The notes under the pieces: model-generated | Databases searched by the model: none | Told to the model about the DNA's origin: nothing | What the model saw: the letters and a program-made list of their open reading frames with translations, nothing else | Program-made: the position numbers and the translations under genes | Part shown: in pieces, positions 47,415 through 59,025 of the stretch | Position numbering within the stretch: the stretch's first letter is position 1 | Layout: each line of letters starts with the position of its first letter | Assembly (NCBI RefSeq): GCF_030704535.1 | Contig: NC_081809.1 | Span: 575,501 to 639,500 of the forward strand | Direction of reading: 5' to 3' | From: Vitis vinifera | Taxonomy: Eukaryota > Streptophyta > Magnoliopsida > Vitales > Vitaceae | DNA: 64,000 nt

Positions 47415-49327
47415 AAAGAAAGAAAAATAATGCTATGGGGGTCATCATCATAATGATCAATGTATTAAGATAAATTGTTCTTTGTTACTAGCTTCTTGTG
47501 GAATGGCTGCATCTCAATTCAATTTTTTTAGGAAGATTACAAACAAAGGAACTGCTCTCGTAAATAGCCGAAGTATGTGGTAGAATTTAATTTTCTAACA
47601 AGGTCCATGCCCTTCTGTTGCCTTAAATCTTTCATTTTCTACTTCCACCTTCACTCCTGCGGATGTCTCTTTGAGATCTGGAGATTCAGTCAAGGAGATA
47701 TTTTCGAAGCTAGTCATTTGGGGTGGCCACCCATTTCACCCAACAGAAATATTCTCCAAACTGGGATAGACACAAACTGACCCAACACCAATGGGCGCAT
47801 CTTCATTTCTGGGTGTATATATATATATATATGATAGGGCCTATTGCATTTAAGGTCTAGCTAAGAAGGACAGATCGAAGATATTTACCCATGCCCAGTT
47901 TGTAACACAAAGTCTTCACCTTATATTAACAAGGATAGAAGCCCACAAGGGGGCCTTCAATATATGTTATTGCATTCTAATTATTATAGATCTAGTATAT
48001 TAAATATGTAAGTCCTTATCAAAGGATAAGCTCCATCTGAAACACAAAGTCAACAGTTAATGTATGTGGTGTATATTCAAAACTGCCAGCAGAGATTTTT
48101 GGCAATGTCAGAGACCTCTCCGTGCTTCTTAAAATTTACAAGTGATAATGATATACTTAAAACACATATCTCCAAAATCAAGATAACCCTCCAGATTTAT
48201 AGGTTTAGGAATCTCTTTTCTTAGTGGATGTGAGATATTACAGTTAGTCAAAAACACGTTGATTTTCATACCAAGTTGGGGAACAGGTTGTTACAAAATA
48301 GTGTCAGAACTAATCCTTAAATCTAAGGTAAATATAATGACTGATCTTTACAATTCCATGGGACATGATGTAAAGGTCCTATCTGTATTAAGGTGATTAT
48401 GATAATCTACATTGGTTAAGGAGAAGACATTCCATCATTATATATCGTTTTAAAATTATGGGAACCTTATTTCAAAATAGGTAATACCTATATAAAAGGG
48501 AGTGACCATTACAACTTCAATCATCAATAAATCCTTCAACCAGTCTTTGATATCCTTCCCAATCGCATGACAAGTTCACTCTTTTCATATTTCTATTGTT
48601 TAAAGTGGAATAATTACATTCTATGTTTTTAATAATTATTGAATTTATTTGATGATTTTTATATGTTCAAGTAACTTGTATTATGCAGTAAAAGATATTA
48701 GTGAAACTAATGAAGGATCCACCTTTCAAGTTGTTCACACTTCATATCAAGAGACCTTCAAAGAAGTGTAGTCGCTTGTGCTTTTCTTCACTGGTTGACT
48801 CTGGATGAGTAAATTCTCCCTCGGTTCTTTCCTCTATATTACAAAGCAAGACTGCCAAAAATTCTATCCACCCTTTTGGCTGTTCAGATTTATATTTTAA
48901 TTTGGAACTAGTTGCAGAAAAAGTCCAATAGACTAAGCAAATACATAATTTTAATTAATCACATAATCAATTAATTAAGAATAAATTTTAATATATATAT
49001 ATATATATAGATATTTTCCTTATTGGGTTTGAAGCCAAATTCAAGTATGAATAAATATTTTGGTCATCTTCCTGAATCATGCCCAGTTACTGGTTTAATG
49101 AAAAGTTGATCTTCATTGTATTTATTAGATCCATACAACAACCAATGCTCTTCATTCCAATCAAATATTACAAGCCAAGTTCAATAATCACACACCCACA
49201 AAACTCTTATTACCAAGCCGGAGGGTTTTAGCCACAAGGTAGGATTTATATCAAAGCCAAGCCTTTTAACTGATGTATATGAAGGAATGACACAAATTAA
49301 AGATAATCTCAATACGGTCAATTTTAC
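46623..49327. other. Spacer between PR10-C and PR10-D with simple repeats
   Basis: Contains an A35 tract (47378-47412), (AT)n at 47816-47833 and 48990-49009, and a dispersed repeat relic near 48230-48310 that resembles one in the PR10-A intron. From about 49020 the sequence matches the 3' flanks of the E and F copies. Confidence 0.55.
47378..47412. repeat. A35 homopolymer
   Basis: Uninterrupted run of 35 A in the PR10-C to PR10-D spacer. Length is unreliable in any assembly. It could be the tail of an unrecognised retroposon, but no flanking duplication was identified. Confidence 0.85.
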
Positions 49328-49974
49328 TTAATAGGCATCAGGATTGGCCAAGAGATAGGCTTCAATGGCCTTGAACATGCCCATAGCCTTCTCTTTGCCA
49401 GCCTTGATTTGATCTTCTGTGATCTGGATGTCGCCTTTGGTATGGTACTTGCTGATGTTCTTGCAGATGGATCCTCCATCAGGAGAGGCCACCAGCTTCA
49501 CCTCATAATAGATTGACTCAAGGTTGTCCATCAAAGCATCTCCTTCAATTATGGTGTAACAGTATGTGAAATTCTCTTTGTCCAATGAATCGATCCAGTG
49601 CTTCACGTAGTTGAATTGGCTGCCTGCAGCATACCAACGAGTTAAGGAAAAAAAAAAAGCACTGCTTACCCTATTTGCTAACATATATAACAAATCATAT
49701 AAATAAGTACTTCTATTGTTTTTAAAAGCATAAACATAAAAATACAAAAAAAAAAAAGGTACTAATAAAATAGTAGTAACGCATGCTAACCTTCACCGAA
49801 ATTAATCTTCTTGATCGTTCCTGGCCCTCCATCTCCTTCAATTATTTCGACGCACTTAATGGCTTGTGGAAGGACCTTAGGGATGAGGTTATCAACATCA
49901 AGGACAAAAGCCTTGAACATCTTGGCCGGAGGGATTGAAGAGGTGACCTCCATTTCATAAGTGATAGCACCCAT
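49328..49974 (-). CDS. PR10: PR-10 / Bet v 1 family protein D, 159 aa
   Basis: Exon 1 is 49974-49791 and exon 2 is 49623-49328, with donor GTTAGC and acceptor CTGCAG. Loop G-D-G-G-P-G is at residues 47-52, followed by S-P-D-G-G-S-I-C-K and the C-terminal helix ending N-P-D-A-Y. A canonical TATAAATA (50084-50077, minus) lies about 100 bp before the ATG. With E and F it forms a closely related subgroup (I-P-P-A-K-x-F-K-A-F, I-I-E-G-D-G-G-P-G). Cytosolic defence or ligand-binding protein by family. No lesions seen. Confidence 0.95.
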
Positions 49975-51714
49975 GATGCTAGAGTGTCTGAATTAATGAA
50001 CAAAGGAGGAGGACGAGGATTGATTGGTACGTAAAGAGTGGGTTTGGGGTGAAGAGAAGTGAGAAGTAGGGGGTGGTATTTATAGATTGAGTTCAAGCTT
50101 CACATGTTTGATGTAGGGGGTGGTATATCCTTTTTTTCTCAGCAGATGCCTTAAAGAAAACTCCAATGAGTCCATTATTATTCTCAATAAAAAACCTTAA
50201 TTTTGTTTTATTTTTGAGTGGGACCAGGTTTTACAAATTGGGTCGGGTATAGACTCTTGACCCTGATATTCAAAGCACCAGCCAAAGGGAATAGAGATTG
50301 AGTGATCTTAAAGATGACACAGGAAGTGTAAATGGAAAACAAAAAATTGGATCAAAGTTAAGAGTGAGAAAAATTACGGAACCAGTGACAAAACTATGGA
50401 TCTTTCTCAATTTTGAATGAAATAGTGAGGACTTGACTTAGAACAAGGGGCAAAAACCATGAATCTTTGAGTTTAAATCTACTTGTAAGGGAGAAGTTTT
50501 TGACTCAGTAAACAATAACATATCAGTGGAAAGTGACCTTTTATATTTAACTTTTTTTACTAATTATGGTGACCTTAGTGGTGAAGGAAGAGGATGTTAA
50601 GAATTTTTTCTAAGCTACTTATTTCAATCATTAGCGTCAAGATTAATAATTAAATAATTTTTTTATTATTTGATGTCTTTGTTATGTTCAAATTAGGTGT
50701 TTGATAAAATTTCAAAATTACTTTTAAACTAAAAATATTTTAAACCTTTTTTTTTATTATATTTAAATATAATTAATTCTCTATAAATACATTTTAATAA
50801 AAATATTGGACCTCTTATATCATTTGAGGACATTTTTAAAATTTTATTTGTTTTTTCATTGTCTCATAAACCTTTAATTTTATGAGAGCAATTGAGTTTT
50901 TATTAATTGGAATTAAAATAATTTACTAAGTATTGCTCTTAATTAATTGGGGAAAGTTATCTTATTACTAGTTAAGTTCATAGGCGTAATAGTATATAAG
51001 AAATGAATCATTTTCTTCTCTATATTTAAGTTTCTAGAATCAAGCCTATATAAAAAAAAAATAACTTTTAAGTTTCTAAAATCAGAAACCATATGATATT
51101 AATCTTAGACCATAATAATGATAACATTTTCAAGAAAGTGAAAGTTATATGAAAAATCATAGGTTCTGTTAGTATCATAGAAAATTTGAGCATAACTTTA
51201 CAAAAGAAAAAAAATAAAGGAAAAAAAATGAAAATACAAAGTTATTTTTCTCTTTTTTTTCTTCTCTCATAAAAAAACATATATATATATATATATATAT
51301 ATTTTAATAATTCTAGATATATCGGTTTTTTTGTGTACTTCTTATGATAAATAAAGAAAAATATGAAATTTGATTTTATCCCATTTTTTTTTTTTTTTGT
51401 TGATATTTTGAGTTTAGTGAGGAACTCCATCCTTGCAACTTGATCAGACAACTCGATCCCGGTATTCCCAACAAAATGCAACAAAATTGATTAAGGTTTC
51501 ACAATCCAACAAAAACTATAATCAAACTTAATAAAACAAGATGATCATTTCTTTATATTTATTAAAATCATGCGTCTTTCCTTCTTTGGAGTTAAATATT
51601 ACAAGTCCAAGGATTACACACAGGAAACTCTTTTTATTTCAAGCCGGACGTCGGAGAAATATATATGAAACCCAACCCACAACTTTAACTGATGATATGA
51701 GACAAAGGAGTTTC
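49975..51714. other. Spacer between PR10-D and PR10-E
   Basis: Holds the PR10-D promoter (TATA near 50080) and AT-rich DNA with an (AT)n microsatellite at 51279-51302. Close to 51540-51640 it becomes homologous to the 3' flanks of the other group members. No other gene seen. Confidence 0.5.
51279..51302. repeat. (AT)n microsatellite
   Basis: About 12 AT units 410 bp downstream of the PR10-E stop codon. Likely polymorphic. Confidence 0.85.
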
Positions 51715-53620
51715 TTAATAGGCATCTGGATTTGCCAAGAGATAGGCTTCAACAGCCTTGAACAGGCCCAAAGCCTTCTCTTTGCCAGCCTTAATTTGGT
51801 CTTCTGTGATCTCAAAGTCACCTTTGGTATGGTACTTGCTAGTGCTCTTGCAGATGGATCCTCCACTGGGAGAAGCCACCAACTTGACCTCATAAGAAAT
51901 TGATTCAAGGGTGCCCATCAAAGCATCTCCCTCAATCACACTGTAACTGTATGTGAAGTTCTCTTTGTCTATTCCATCAACCCTGTGCTTCACATAATTG
52001 AATTGGCTCCCTGCATATATATCAACAAGTTTGGTTAGTATTTTGAAGTGCCTTTGCTGCTTTTAAAAGCTAAAAACAGAATATTGAGGACAAAAAAATT
52101 TAGAATGTTAGTGATTCAATCTCTAGAAATTATAATTCAGATTAACCTTCTCCAAAAGTAATCTTCTTGATGGATCCAGGCCCTCCATCTCCTTCAATTA
52201 TTTCAACGCACTTTATGGCTTGAGGAAGGACCTTGGGAATGAGGTTATCAGAGTCAAGGATAAAGGCCTTGAAAATCTTGGCTGGTGGGATTGAAGAAAT
52301 GATCTCATGCTCATAACTGATAACACCCATGATGCTAGAGTTTGAGAGGGGATCAAAGGAGGAGCAAGAGGAGTGACTGGTTTGTTGGGATAGTTTTGGG
52401 GTGGGGGAGATGTGTGAACCAGGGATGATATTTATAGACTTGGGGGAAGATTACTATGTTTGAAAGTGCCCTCCAGTATTCCAAGTGTTGAGGCAATCCG
52501 TCATTTAAAAAACAGATGCTTCTCATAAAACTATAATGTAATCCATTATATATATTTTTTCTAATAAATAAATCTTTTCGTGTCAGGGCAGGCTGCCAAA
52601 TTTGAATTCAAATGATGATCTAGTCTTGATGTCCAATGCACTGAAAAAAAAAGGTAAAATGAGACAGATCACATGATATCCTGATAAATAAGCAATCTAC
52701 AAATCATAAGAGGGAGAAGTAAAATACAAAAAAATGGATCTCGTGAAATGATTTGGTATAATTAAATTTTAATACCCGCGGAGGGACAAAATTAAGGATA
52801 TGGAAGTTGGACTTAATAAGCATATGCTTTTGGCTTAGTAAAAATCAAAGGTGCTTGAGGGAGAGTCACATTGTTGAAAATTGGCCCTAAGGTTCTTGGA
52901 TGTATTATTAACCTCTTCTTATTATAATAGCTTTGCTTGTCAAGGTTTAATTTAGGTCATTTATCAAAGGAAAACTCTTTCCTTTCAACTATATGTTCAC
53001 ATGCCCATTTTTATCTTTTCTTCAACCACAATTCAGGTCGCAATGGCTTATAGATATTCCTTTATATTTCACATTTTAATTTTTAATATATCATGTTCAC
53101 ATGTCATATTAATGTGCATTTGACTTTCTTGTACTAGAAGTGTTGAGAATATCTGTAGGCTCAAATGGTAAATCATAGGGTAGTTTGCATAAATATTATA
53201 AATGCAACCATAATTTAAAGATTATAAACAACCATAAAAAAATGAATTCAAATACTATAAGCCATGTATCACATGTTTGAACCCATAAAAAAGGCCCATA
53301 GAAATATCACACCAAAAATACACTAACAATGTCTACAAACAAGGCCCAAGAATATCAATTACCTACTCAAAAAATGCTTAAAAAGTAACTCTCAAAAGAA
53401 CTCTTTTCTCCCCAAACGCTCCCCAAGCAACTTTGCTTCTTTGCCTTCTTTGACACTCCTCACTCAAACCCCATGATCTCGTGTTGTTGCAAACATGGAG
53501 AATGAAATCACACACTTGTATTAAAATTACTAGAAGCTTAGAGGGTGGAAAAAGGTTATAGTTAGAAATGAAGGGCAATGGCTGCAACCAATGATGATGG
53601 TTTTAACTTCACTTTCAACT
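51540..53620. repeat. Duplicated block carrying PR10-E (partner of 59026-61300)
   Basis: Gene, intron and about 1.2 kb of upstream DNA are collinear with the F block. The far-upstream match is recognisable at 53150-53600 versus 60820-61290 (TGTAGGCTCAAAT, ATGCAACCATAATTTAAAGAT, ATGAATTCAAATA, CCCCA.GATCTC.TGTTGTT). Identity falls upstream. This indicates a tandem segmental duplication of at least 2 kb. Confidence 0.8.
51715..52330 (-). CDS. PR10: PR-10 / Bet v 1 family protein E, 159 aa
   Basis: Exon 1 is 52330-52147 and exon 2 is 52010-51715, with donor GTTAAT and acceptor ATGCAG. Loop G-D-G-G-P-G is present; exon 2 has [18 protein letters not shown] and ends N-P-D-A-Y. TATAAATA at 52436-52429 (minus) lies about 100 bp before the ATG. 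It is the closest relative of copy F, including more than 1 kb of upstream DNA. It looks intact. Confidence 0.95.
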
Positions 53621-54379
53621 TTTCTCTTGAATTCTTTGAATGTATTCAAAATTTTTTATTTTTGTTTTTAGAAATTACACCTATGCATATTTGAAAAATC
53701 ATCTATATATCAATGTCACTATGCAATGACTTCCATTGATTGATACTTTATCAAAAAGGTTCAAGGAGAGAGAGTCAAAGTCTTAAGTACATAATATGTG
53801 AATTTAATTACTTTGGGCAATTAATCCACCACCCAAGTCATCGACCACCCAAGTCATCGGTAGGGCTTAATTTATAGTTTCTCTTTCATCTTTACTCACT
53901 AAATAAACTTTCCTTTTATAATATTTTATATTAAATTAGAAGTAAGAATTGAGGCAAAATCTACCAACTTCATGGCCCATGGGAGAACAAGTTAATTACT
54001 CTAATTAGTAAGTTAAATAGTCAACTAATTACATTGAATAATTTTTAGAAATGAAACTACAGATTGTCTCTAGTTAATATATAACTACCTATTTGTTACC
54101 ACCATTCGTAATAATAAAATTTGCCAAACTTAATCTTATTCCATAGGAAACTGTTTTCATGAACAAGCTATTCAATGAGCCATGAACACCGGCATATGTG
54201 GTAAATTCAAGTCTAATAAATACTTTGGTTGTTTGTTCCCAATTAGACCATCATATCCAAACTTTATCAGATCTTTGTGGAAATTTGAAGATTAAAAGCA
54301 ACACTAAAATCATACCAGAACTCATCTATTGCTTAATAAAATATGATTTCCACTATGTTTATTAAAATAATAGAACAAT
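52331..54379. other. Upstream region of PR10-E up to the copia insertion
   Basis: After the duplicated block ends near 53620 the sequence is AT-rich. From about 54180 it resembles the 3' flank seen downstream of PR10-D (ATTCAAGT.TAATAAATA.TTTGG), so the copia element landed inside the F-block 3' flank. No further gene seen. Confidence 0.5.
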
Positions 54380-54675
54380 TGTTAGAACTAATGAGAGTTT
54401 GCCTCTGAAGTTTGAAAAAGTCTTAGTTAGACTTGGTCTTTGTTATTGTTTCATATCATATTCTTGCTTCATAATTTTATGTTTTCAATTAGTAAAAGTA
54501 GTGCCAATAAAATCTGAAAGTAGCTGAGATTTTTTTGCAATTTCCGTTTGGTTGTAAGCCTATAAATAGGCATTCTCATTTGTGAAATAGATGTGTGTGC
54601 CTTCTTTCAATTCTTAACTCTCAAATTATTAATTTTTTCTTTGCAAGTTCTAGTTTTTTTTTATAGATTCTGACA
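54380..54675 (+). repeat. Left LTR of the copia element
   Basis: Begins TGTTAGAACTAATGAGAG and ends TTCTGACA, followed two bases later by the tRNA-Met-like primer-binding site (TGGTATCAAAGC). It contains a TATAAATAG promoter motif near 54560. Confidence 0.93.
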
Positions 54676-57600
54676 ATGGTATCAAAGCCCTGTTCCTACA
54701 GGTTGTGAGGCAAAGTTTCTTTGAGTGTTTTGAGTGCTAAACACAGGGAGGTTAAGTGATTTATTTTTTTCAGGCAGTTGTGGTGCAAACATGTCTACTT
54801 CCAGTAGTACTTCCTTTGTTATTCCAGTGTTTAATGGTGAACATTATCACATTTGGGCTGTCAAGATGAGGTTTTACTTAAGGTCTCAAGGTTTGTGGAA
54901 TGTTGTGGTGTTTGAAGCTGATCCACCACCATTGGGAGCAAATCCTACAATTGCTCAGATGAAAGCATATGAGGAGGAAAAACTCAAGAAAGACAAAGCC
55001 ATCACCTGCCTACATTCAGGACTTGCAGACCACATCTTCACCAAAACCATGGACTTGGAAACACCTAAATAGGTATGGGACAAGCTCCAAGGTGAATTTG
55101 AGGACAGTGACAGAGTCAAAACTATCAGGCTCCTCACATTGAAGAGAGAGTTTGAATTGATGAAGATGAAAAACAACGAATCTGTGAAAGATTATTCTAG
55201 CAGGTTAATGGATGTTGTAAACCAAATGAAGCTTCTTGGTGAGGCATTTACAAATCAAAATGTGGTAGAAAAGATCATGGTTTCAGTGCCTCAAAAGTTT
55301 GAAGCCAAGATCTCTGCAATTGAAAAGTCTTGTGACTTGTAAAGTCTCACAATTGCAGAGTTAACCAACAAGCTTCATGCACAGGAGCAAAGGGTCTTAA
55401 TGAGAGGTGATGAAGCTACTGAAGGTGTTTTTCAAGCAAATCATAAGGGAAAGAGTTCTAGAAACTTGCAAGGAAATAAGTTCTTCAAGAACAACAAAAG
55501 GAAAGTTGAAGGATCTTCAAGAAAAGGAAACTTTTCGTCTTGCTCTCATTGCAGCAGAACCAACCATGTTGAGAAAGATTGTTGGTACAAAGGTAAACCT
55601 CTTTTTAATTGTAATTTCTACAATAAACTTGGCCACAGTGAGAAGTATTGCAAAGCCAAGAAAAAACTATCTTAGCAGCAAACACAACAACATGCAAATG
55701 TGATTGAAGAAGACAAAAAAGATGATGAGCATTTATTTATGGCATCACAAGCCCTCAGTTCTCATGAACTGAATACTTGGCTCATTGACAATGGTTGCAC
55801 CAGTCACATGACCAAACATCTATCAATTTTTACCTCCATTGACAGATCAGTTCAACCAAAGGTCAAGTTGGGAAATGGTGAAGTTGTGCATGCCAAAGAA
55901 AAAAGACAATTGCTATTAGCACCAAGAGAGGTACAAAAATTGTCACTAATGTTCTTTACATTTCAGAACTAGATCAAAATCTTCTTAGTGTTACACAAAT
56001 GCTAAGAAATGGATATGTAGTCTTTTTTAAAGAAAATTTTTGGTTTATCACTGATGTACGTGGAATAGAGATAGCAAAAATTAAAATGAATGGAAATAGC
56101 TTTTATTTGAAGCTTGATTTAGTTGAAGGTCATGTCTTTAGTGCCAAGATTGATGAGAGTGTTGTTTGGCACAAAAGATATGGTCATTTCAACTTGAAGT
56201 CATTGAAGTTCATGCAAGAAGCTGGTATGGTTGAAGACATGCCTGAAATCATAGTTAATGCTCAAACTTGTGAAAGTTGTGAGCTAGGGAAGCAACATCG
56301 CAAATCATTCCCTCAAAATATGTCCAAGAGAGCTACTCACAAGATGGAATTAGTTCATTAAGATATTTGTGGACCAATGAGGATAGCCTCATTGAGCAAA
56401 TATGTTTATTTTGCACTATTTATTGATGCTTTCAGTAGAATGACTTGGGTTTATTTTCTAAAAACCAAATCACTAGTGCTCTATGTGTTCAAAAGCTTCA
56501 AGAAAATGGTTGAAACTCAAAGTGGCCAAAAGGTTAAGGTGCTCAGAACTGATAATGGAGGTGAATATACCTCAAAAGAGATCAATGTTTTTTGTCAAGA
56601 AGATGGAATTGTACACCAGCTGACAACTCCATACTCACAGCAACATAATAGAGTCTTTGAGAGGAAGAACAGAACGGTAATGGAGATGACAAGGTGCATG
56701 CTATTTGAGAAGAAACTACCAAAGCTTCTATGGGCTGAAGCAGTTAACACCTCAGTATATTTACTTAACAGACTACCGACTAAGTCTGTTCAGAGCAAAA
56801 CACCAATAGAGGCATGGTCTGGTGTAAAACCATTTGTCAAGCACTTGAAAGTGTTTGGTTCATTGTGTTACCTTCATGTGCCATTTATCAAGAGAGGTAA
56901 GCTTGATGAAAGAGTTGAGAAAGGTGTTTTTGTTGGGTATGCAGTAGAATCAAAAGGTTATAGAATTTATAGCTTGAGTAGAATGAAAATTGTGATAAGT
57001 AGAGATGTGCACTTTGATGAAAATTCATACTAGAATTGGGACTTGAAGAAAGTCCATAAATGTGATCAAACCACTCCATCTATTCTTGAACCAGTAGTAG
57101 AAAGTACAAGTATTGAAGCAACTTCAGGCACACCAGTGCTTAAGGTAAGGCCATTATCTAATGTGTATGAGAGGTGCAATCTTGTACATGCTAAGCCTAC
57201 ATGTTACATAGAAGCTACAAGATTTCCATAATGGATTGAGGCTATGAAAGCTAAAATTGATGTTATTGAAAGAAATGGAACTTGGAAGTTGACAAAAATT
57301 ACCTGAAGCTAAGAAGACAATTGGTGTAAAATGGGTTTTTAGAACCAAATTCAATTCGGATGGTTCAATCTTCAAGCACAAGGCTAGATTGGTTGTGAAG
57401 GGTTTTGCTCAAGTTGCTGGAGTGGACTATGGTGATACATTTGCACCAGTAGCCAAACATGACACTATAAGGGTGCTACTTGCACTTGCTGGTCAAATGG
57501 GATGGAAAGTGTACCATTTAGATGTCAAGTCAGCTTTTCTAAATGGTAGACTTCTTGAAGAAATTTATGTTCAACAACCAGAAGGCTATGAGGTTACTGG

Positions 57601-58726
57601 GCATGAACACAAAGTGTACAAGCTGCAAAAGGCTCTATATGGTTTGAAGCAAGCACCAAGGGTCTGGTATAGCAAAATTGACTCTCACCTGATCCAACTT
57701 AGATTTAGGAGGAGTGAAAATGAAGTTACTTTGTATTTGAAACAAAATGAGGATGGTTTGCAATTGGTAGTGTCACTTTATGTTGATGACATGCTAGTGA
57801 CTAGAAGCAATGTACGATTGCTGGCTGAGTTCAAAATGGAAATGCAAGATGTATTTGAGATGTCTGACCTTGGCATCACGAACTACTTCCTTGGAATGAA
57901 AATATATCAATGCAGCTCGGGTATCTTCATTTCACAGAGAAAATATGTTGTTGATATTCTCAAGAAATTCAAGCTAGAATCATGTAAAGAAGTAGCAACT
58001 CCGTTGGCACAAAATGAGAAAATTTCAAAGAATGATGGTGAGAAACTTAAGGAACCCTTTGCATATAGAAGCTTGGTAGGCAACCTACTATACTTGACAA
58101 CAACCAAACCTGACTTAATGTTTCCAGCTGGTTTGCTTTCAAGATTCATGAGTTCACCTAGCAATGTTCACATGGGAGTCGCAAAAAGGGTGCTGAAGTA
58201 TGTTAGAGGTACAACAAATCTTGACATCTGGTATTTAAAGACAAGAGAAGTTAAGCTAGATGGCTATGCTGATAGTAATTGGGCAGGAAGTGTTGATGAC
58301 ATGAAGAGCACTTCAAGTTATGTATTTACAATCGATTCAGGTGTCGTTTGCTGGAATTCAAGAAAGCAAGAAGTAGTGGCACAATCAACTGAGTATATCT
58401 CCTTAGCAGCTGCTGCAAATCAAGGAATATGGTTAAGGAAATTGCTTGCTGATCTAGGCCAGGAACAAAGCTCACCAACAGAGCTTTACTATGACAAAAA
58501 GTCAGCCATTGCCATTGCTCAAAATCCTGTCCAACATGGTAGGACCAAACACATAAATGTAAATTTCATTCTATAAGGGAAGCTGAAAAGAATTCACCTG
58601 TCAAGTTGCATTATTGCTCAACTGATGTGCAACTTGCTGACATAATGACTAAGGCACTTCCTAAATCAAGGCTGGAGTTCCTAAGGTTGAAGCTTGGCAT
58701 GTCCAAGGCAAATCTCAAGGAGGAGT

Positions 58727-59020
58727 ATTAGAACTCATGAGAGTTTGCCTCTGAAGTTTGAAAAAGTCCTAGTTAGACTTAGTCTTTGTTATTGTTTCAT
58801 ATCAGATTCTTGTTCCATAATTTTCTGTTTTTAGTTAGTAGAAGTAGTGCCAATAAAATCTGAAAGTAGCTGAGATTTTTTTGCAATTTCCATTTGGTTG
58901 TAAGCCTATAAATAGGCATTCTCATTTGTGAAATAGATGTGTGTGCCTTCCTTCAATTCTTAACTCTCAAATTATTTATTTTTTCTCTGCAAGTTCTAGT
59001 TTTTTTTACAGATTCTGACA
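58727..59020 (+). repeat. Right LTR of the copia element
   Basis: Matches the left LTR over its whole length with about 17 substitutions and a small T-run length change. It is preceded by the purine tract AAGGAGGAG and followed by target duplication ACAAT. Confidence 0.93.
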
Positions 59021-59025
59021 ACAAT

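Larger units (their letters stand above)
54380..59020 (+). mobile_element. Ty1/copia LTR retrotransposon (4.6 kb), complete structure but broken
   Basis: A fossil copia element with 5-bp target duplication ACAAT (54375-54379 and 59021-59025), two LTRs of about 295 bp, a Met-tRNA-type primer-binding site just after the left LTR, and a purine-rich tract just before the right one. Domain order is gag with zinc knuckles, protease, integrase, reverse transcriptase and RNase H, which defines copia. The reading frame is interrupted at roughly half a dozen or more places, so it is not coding. The LTRs are about 94% identical by eye, suggesting insertion a few million years ago; the clock is uncertain. 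Confidence 0.95.
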
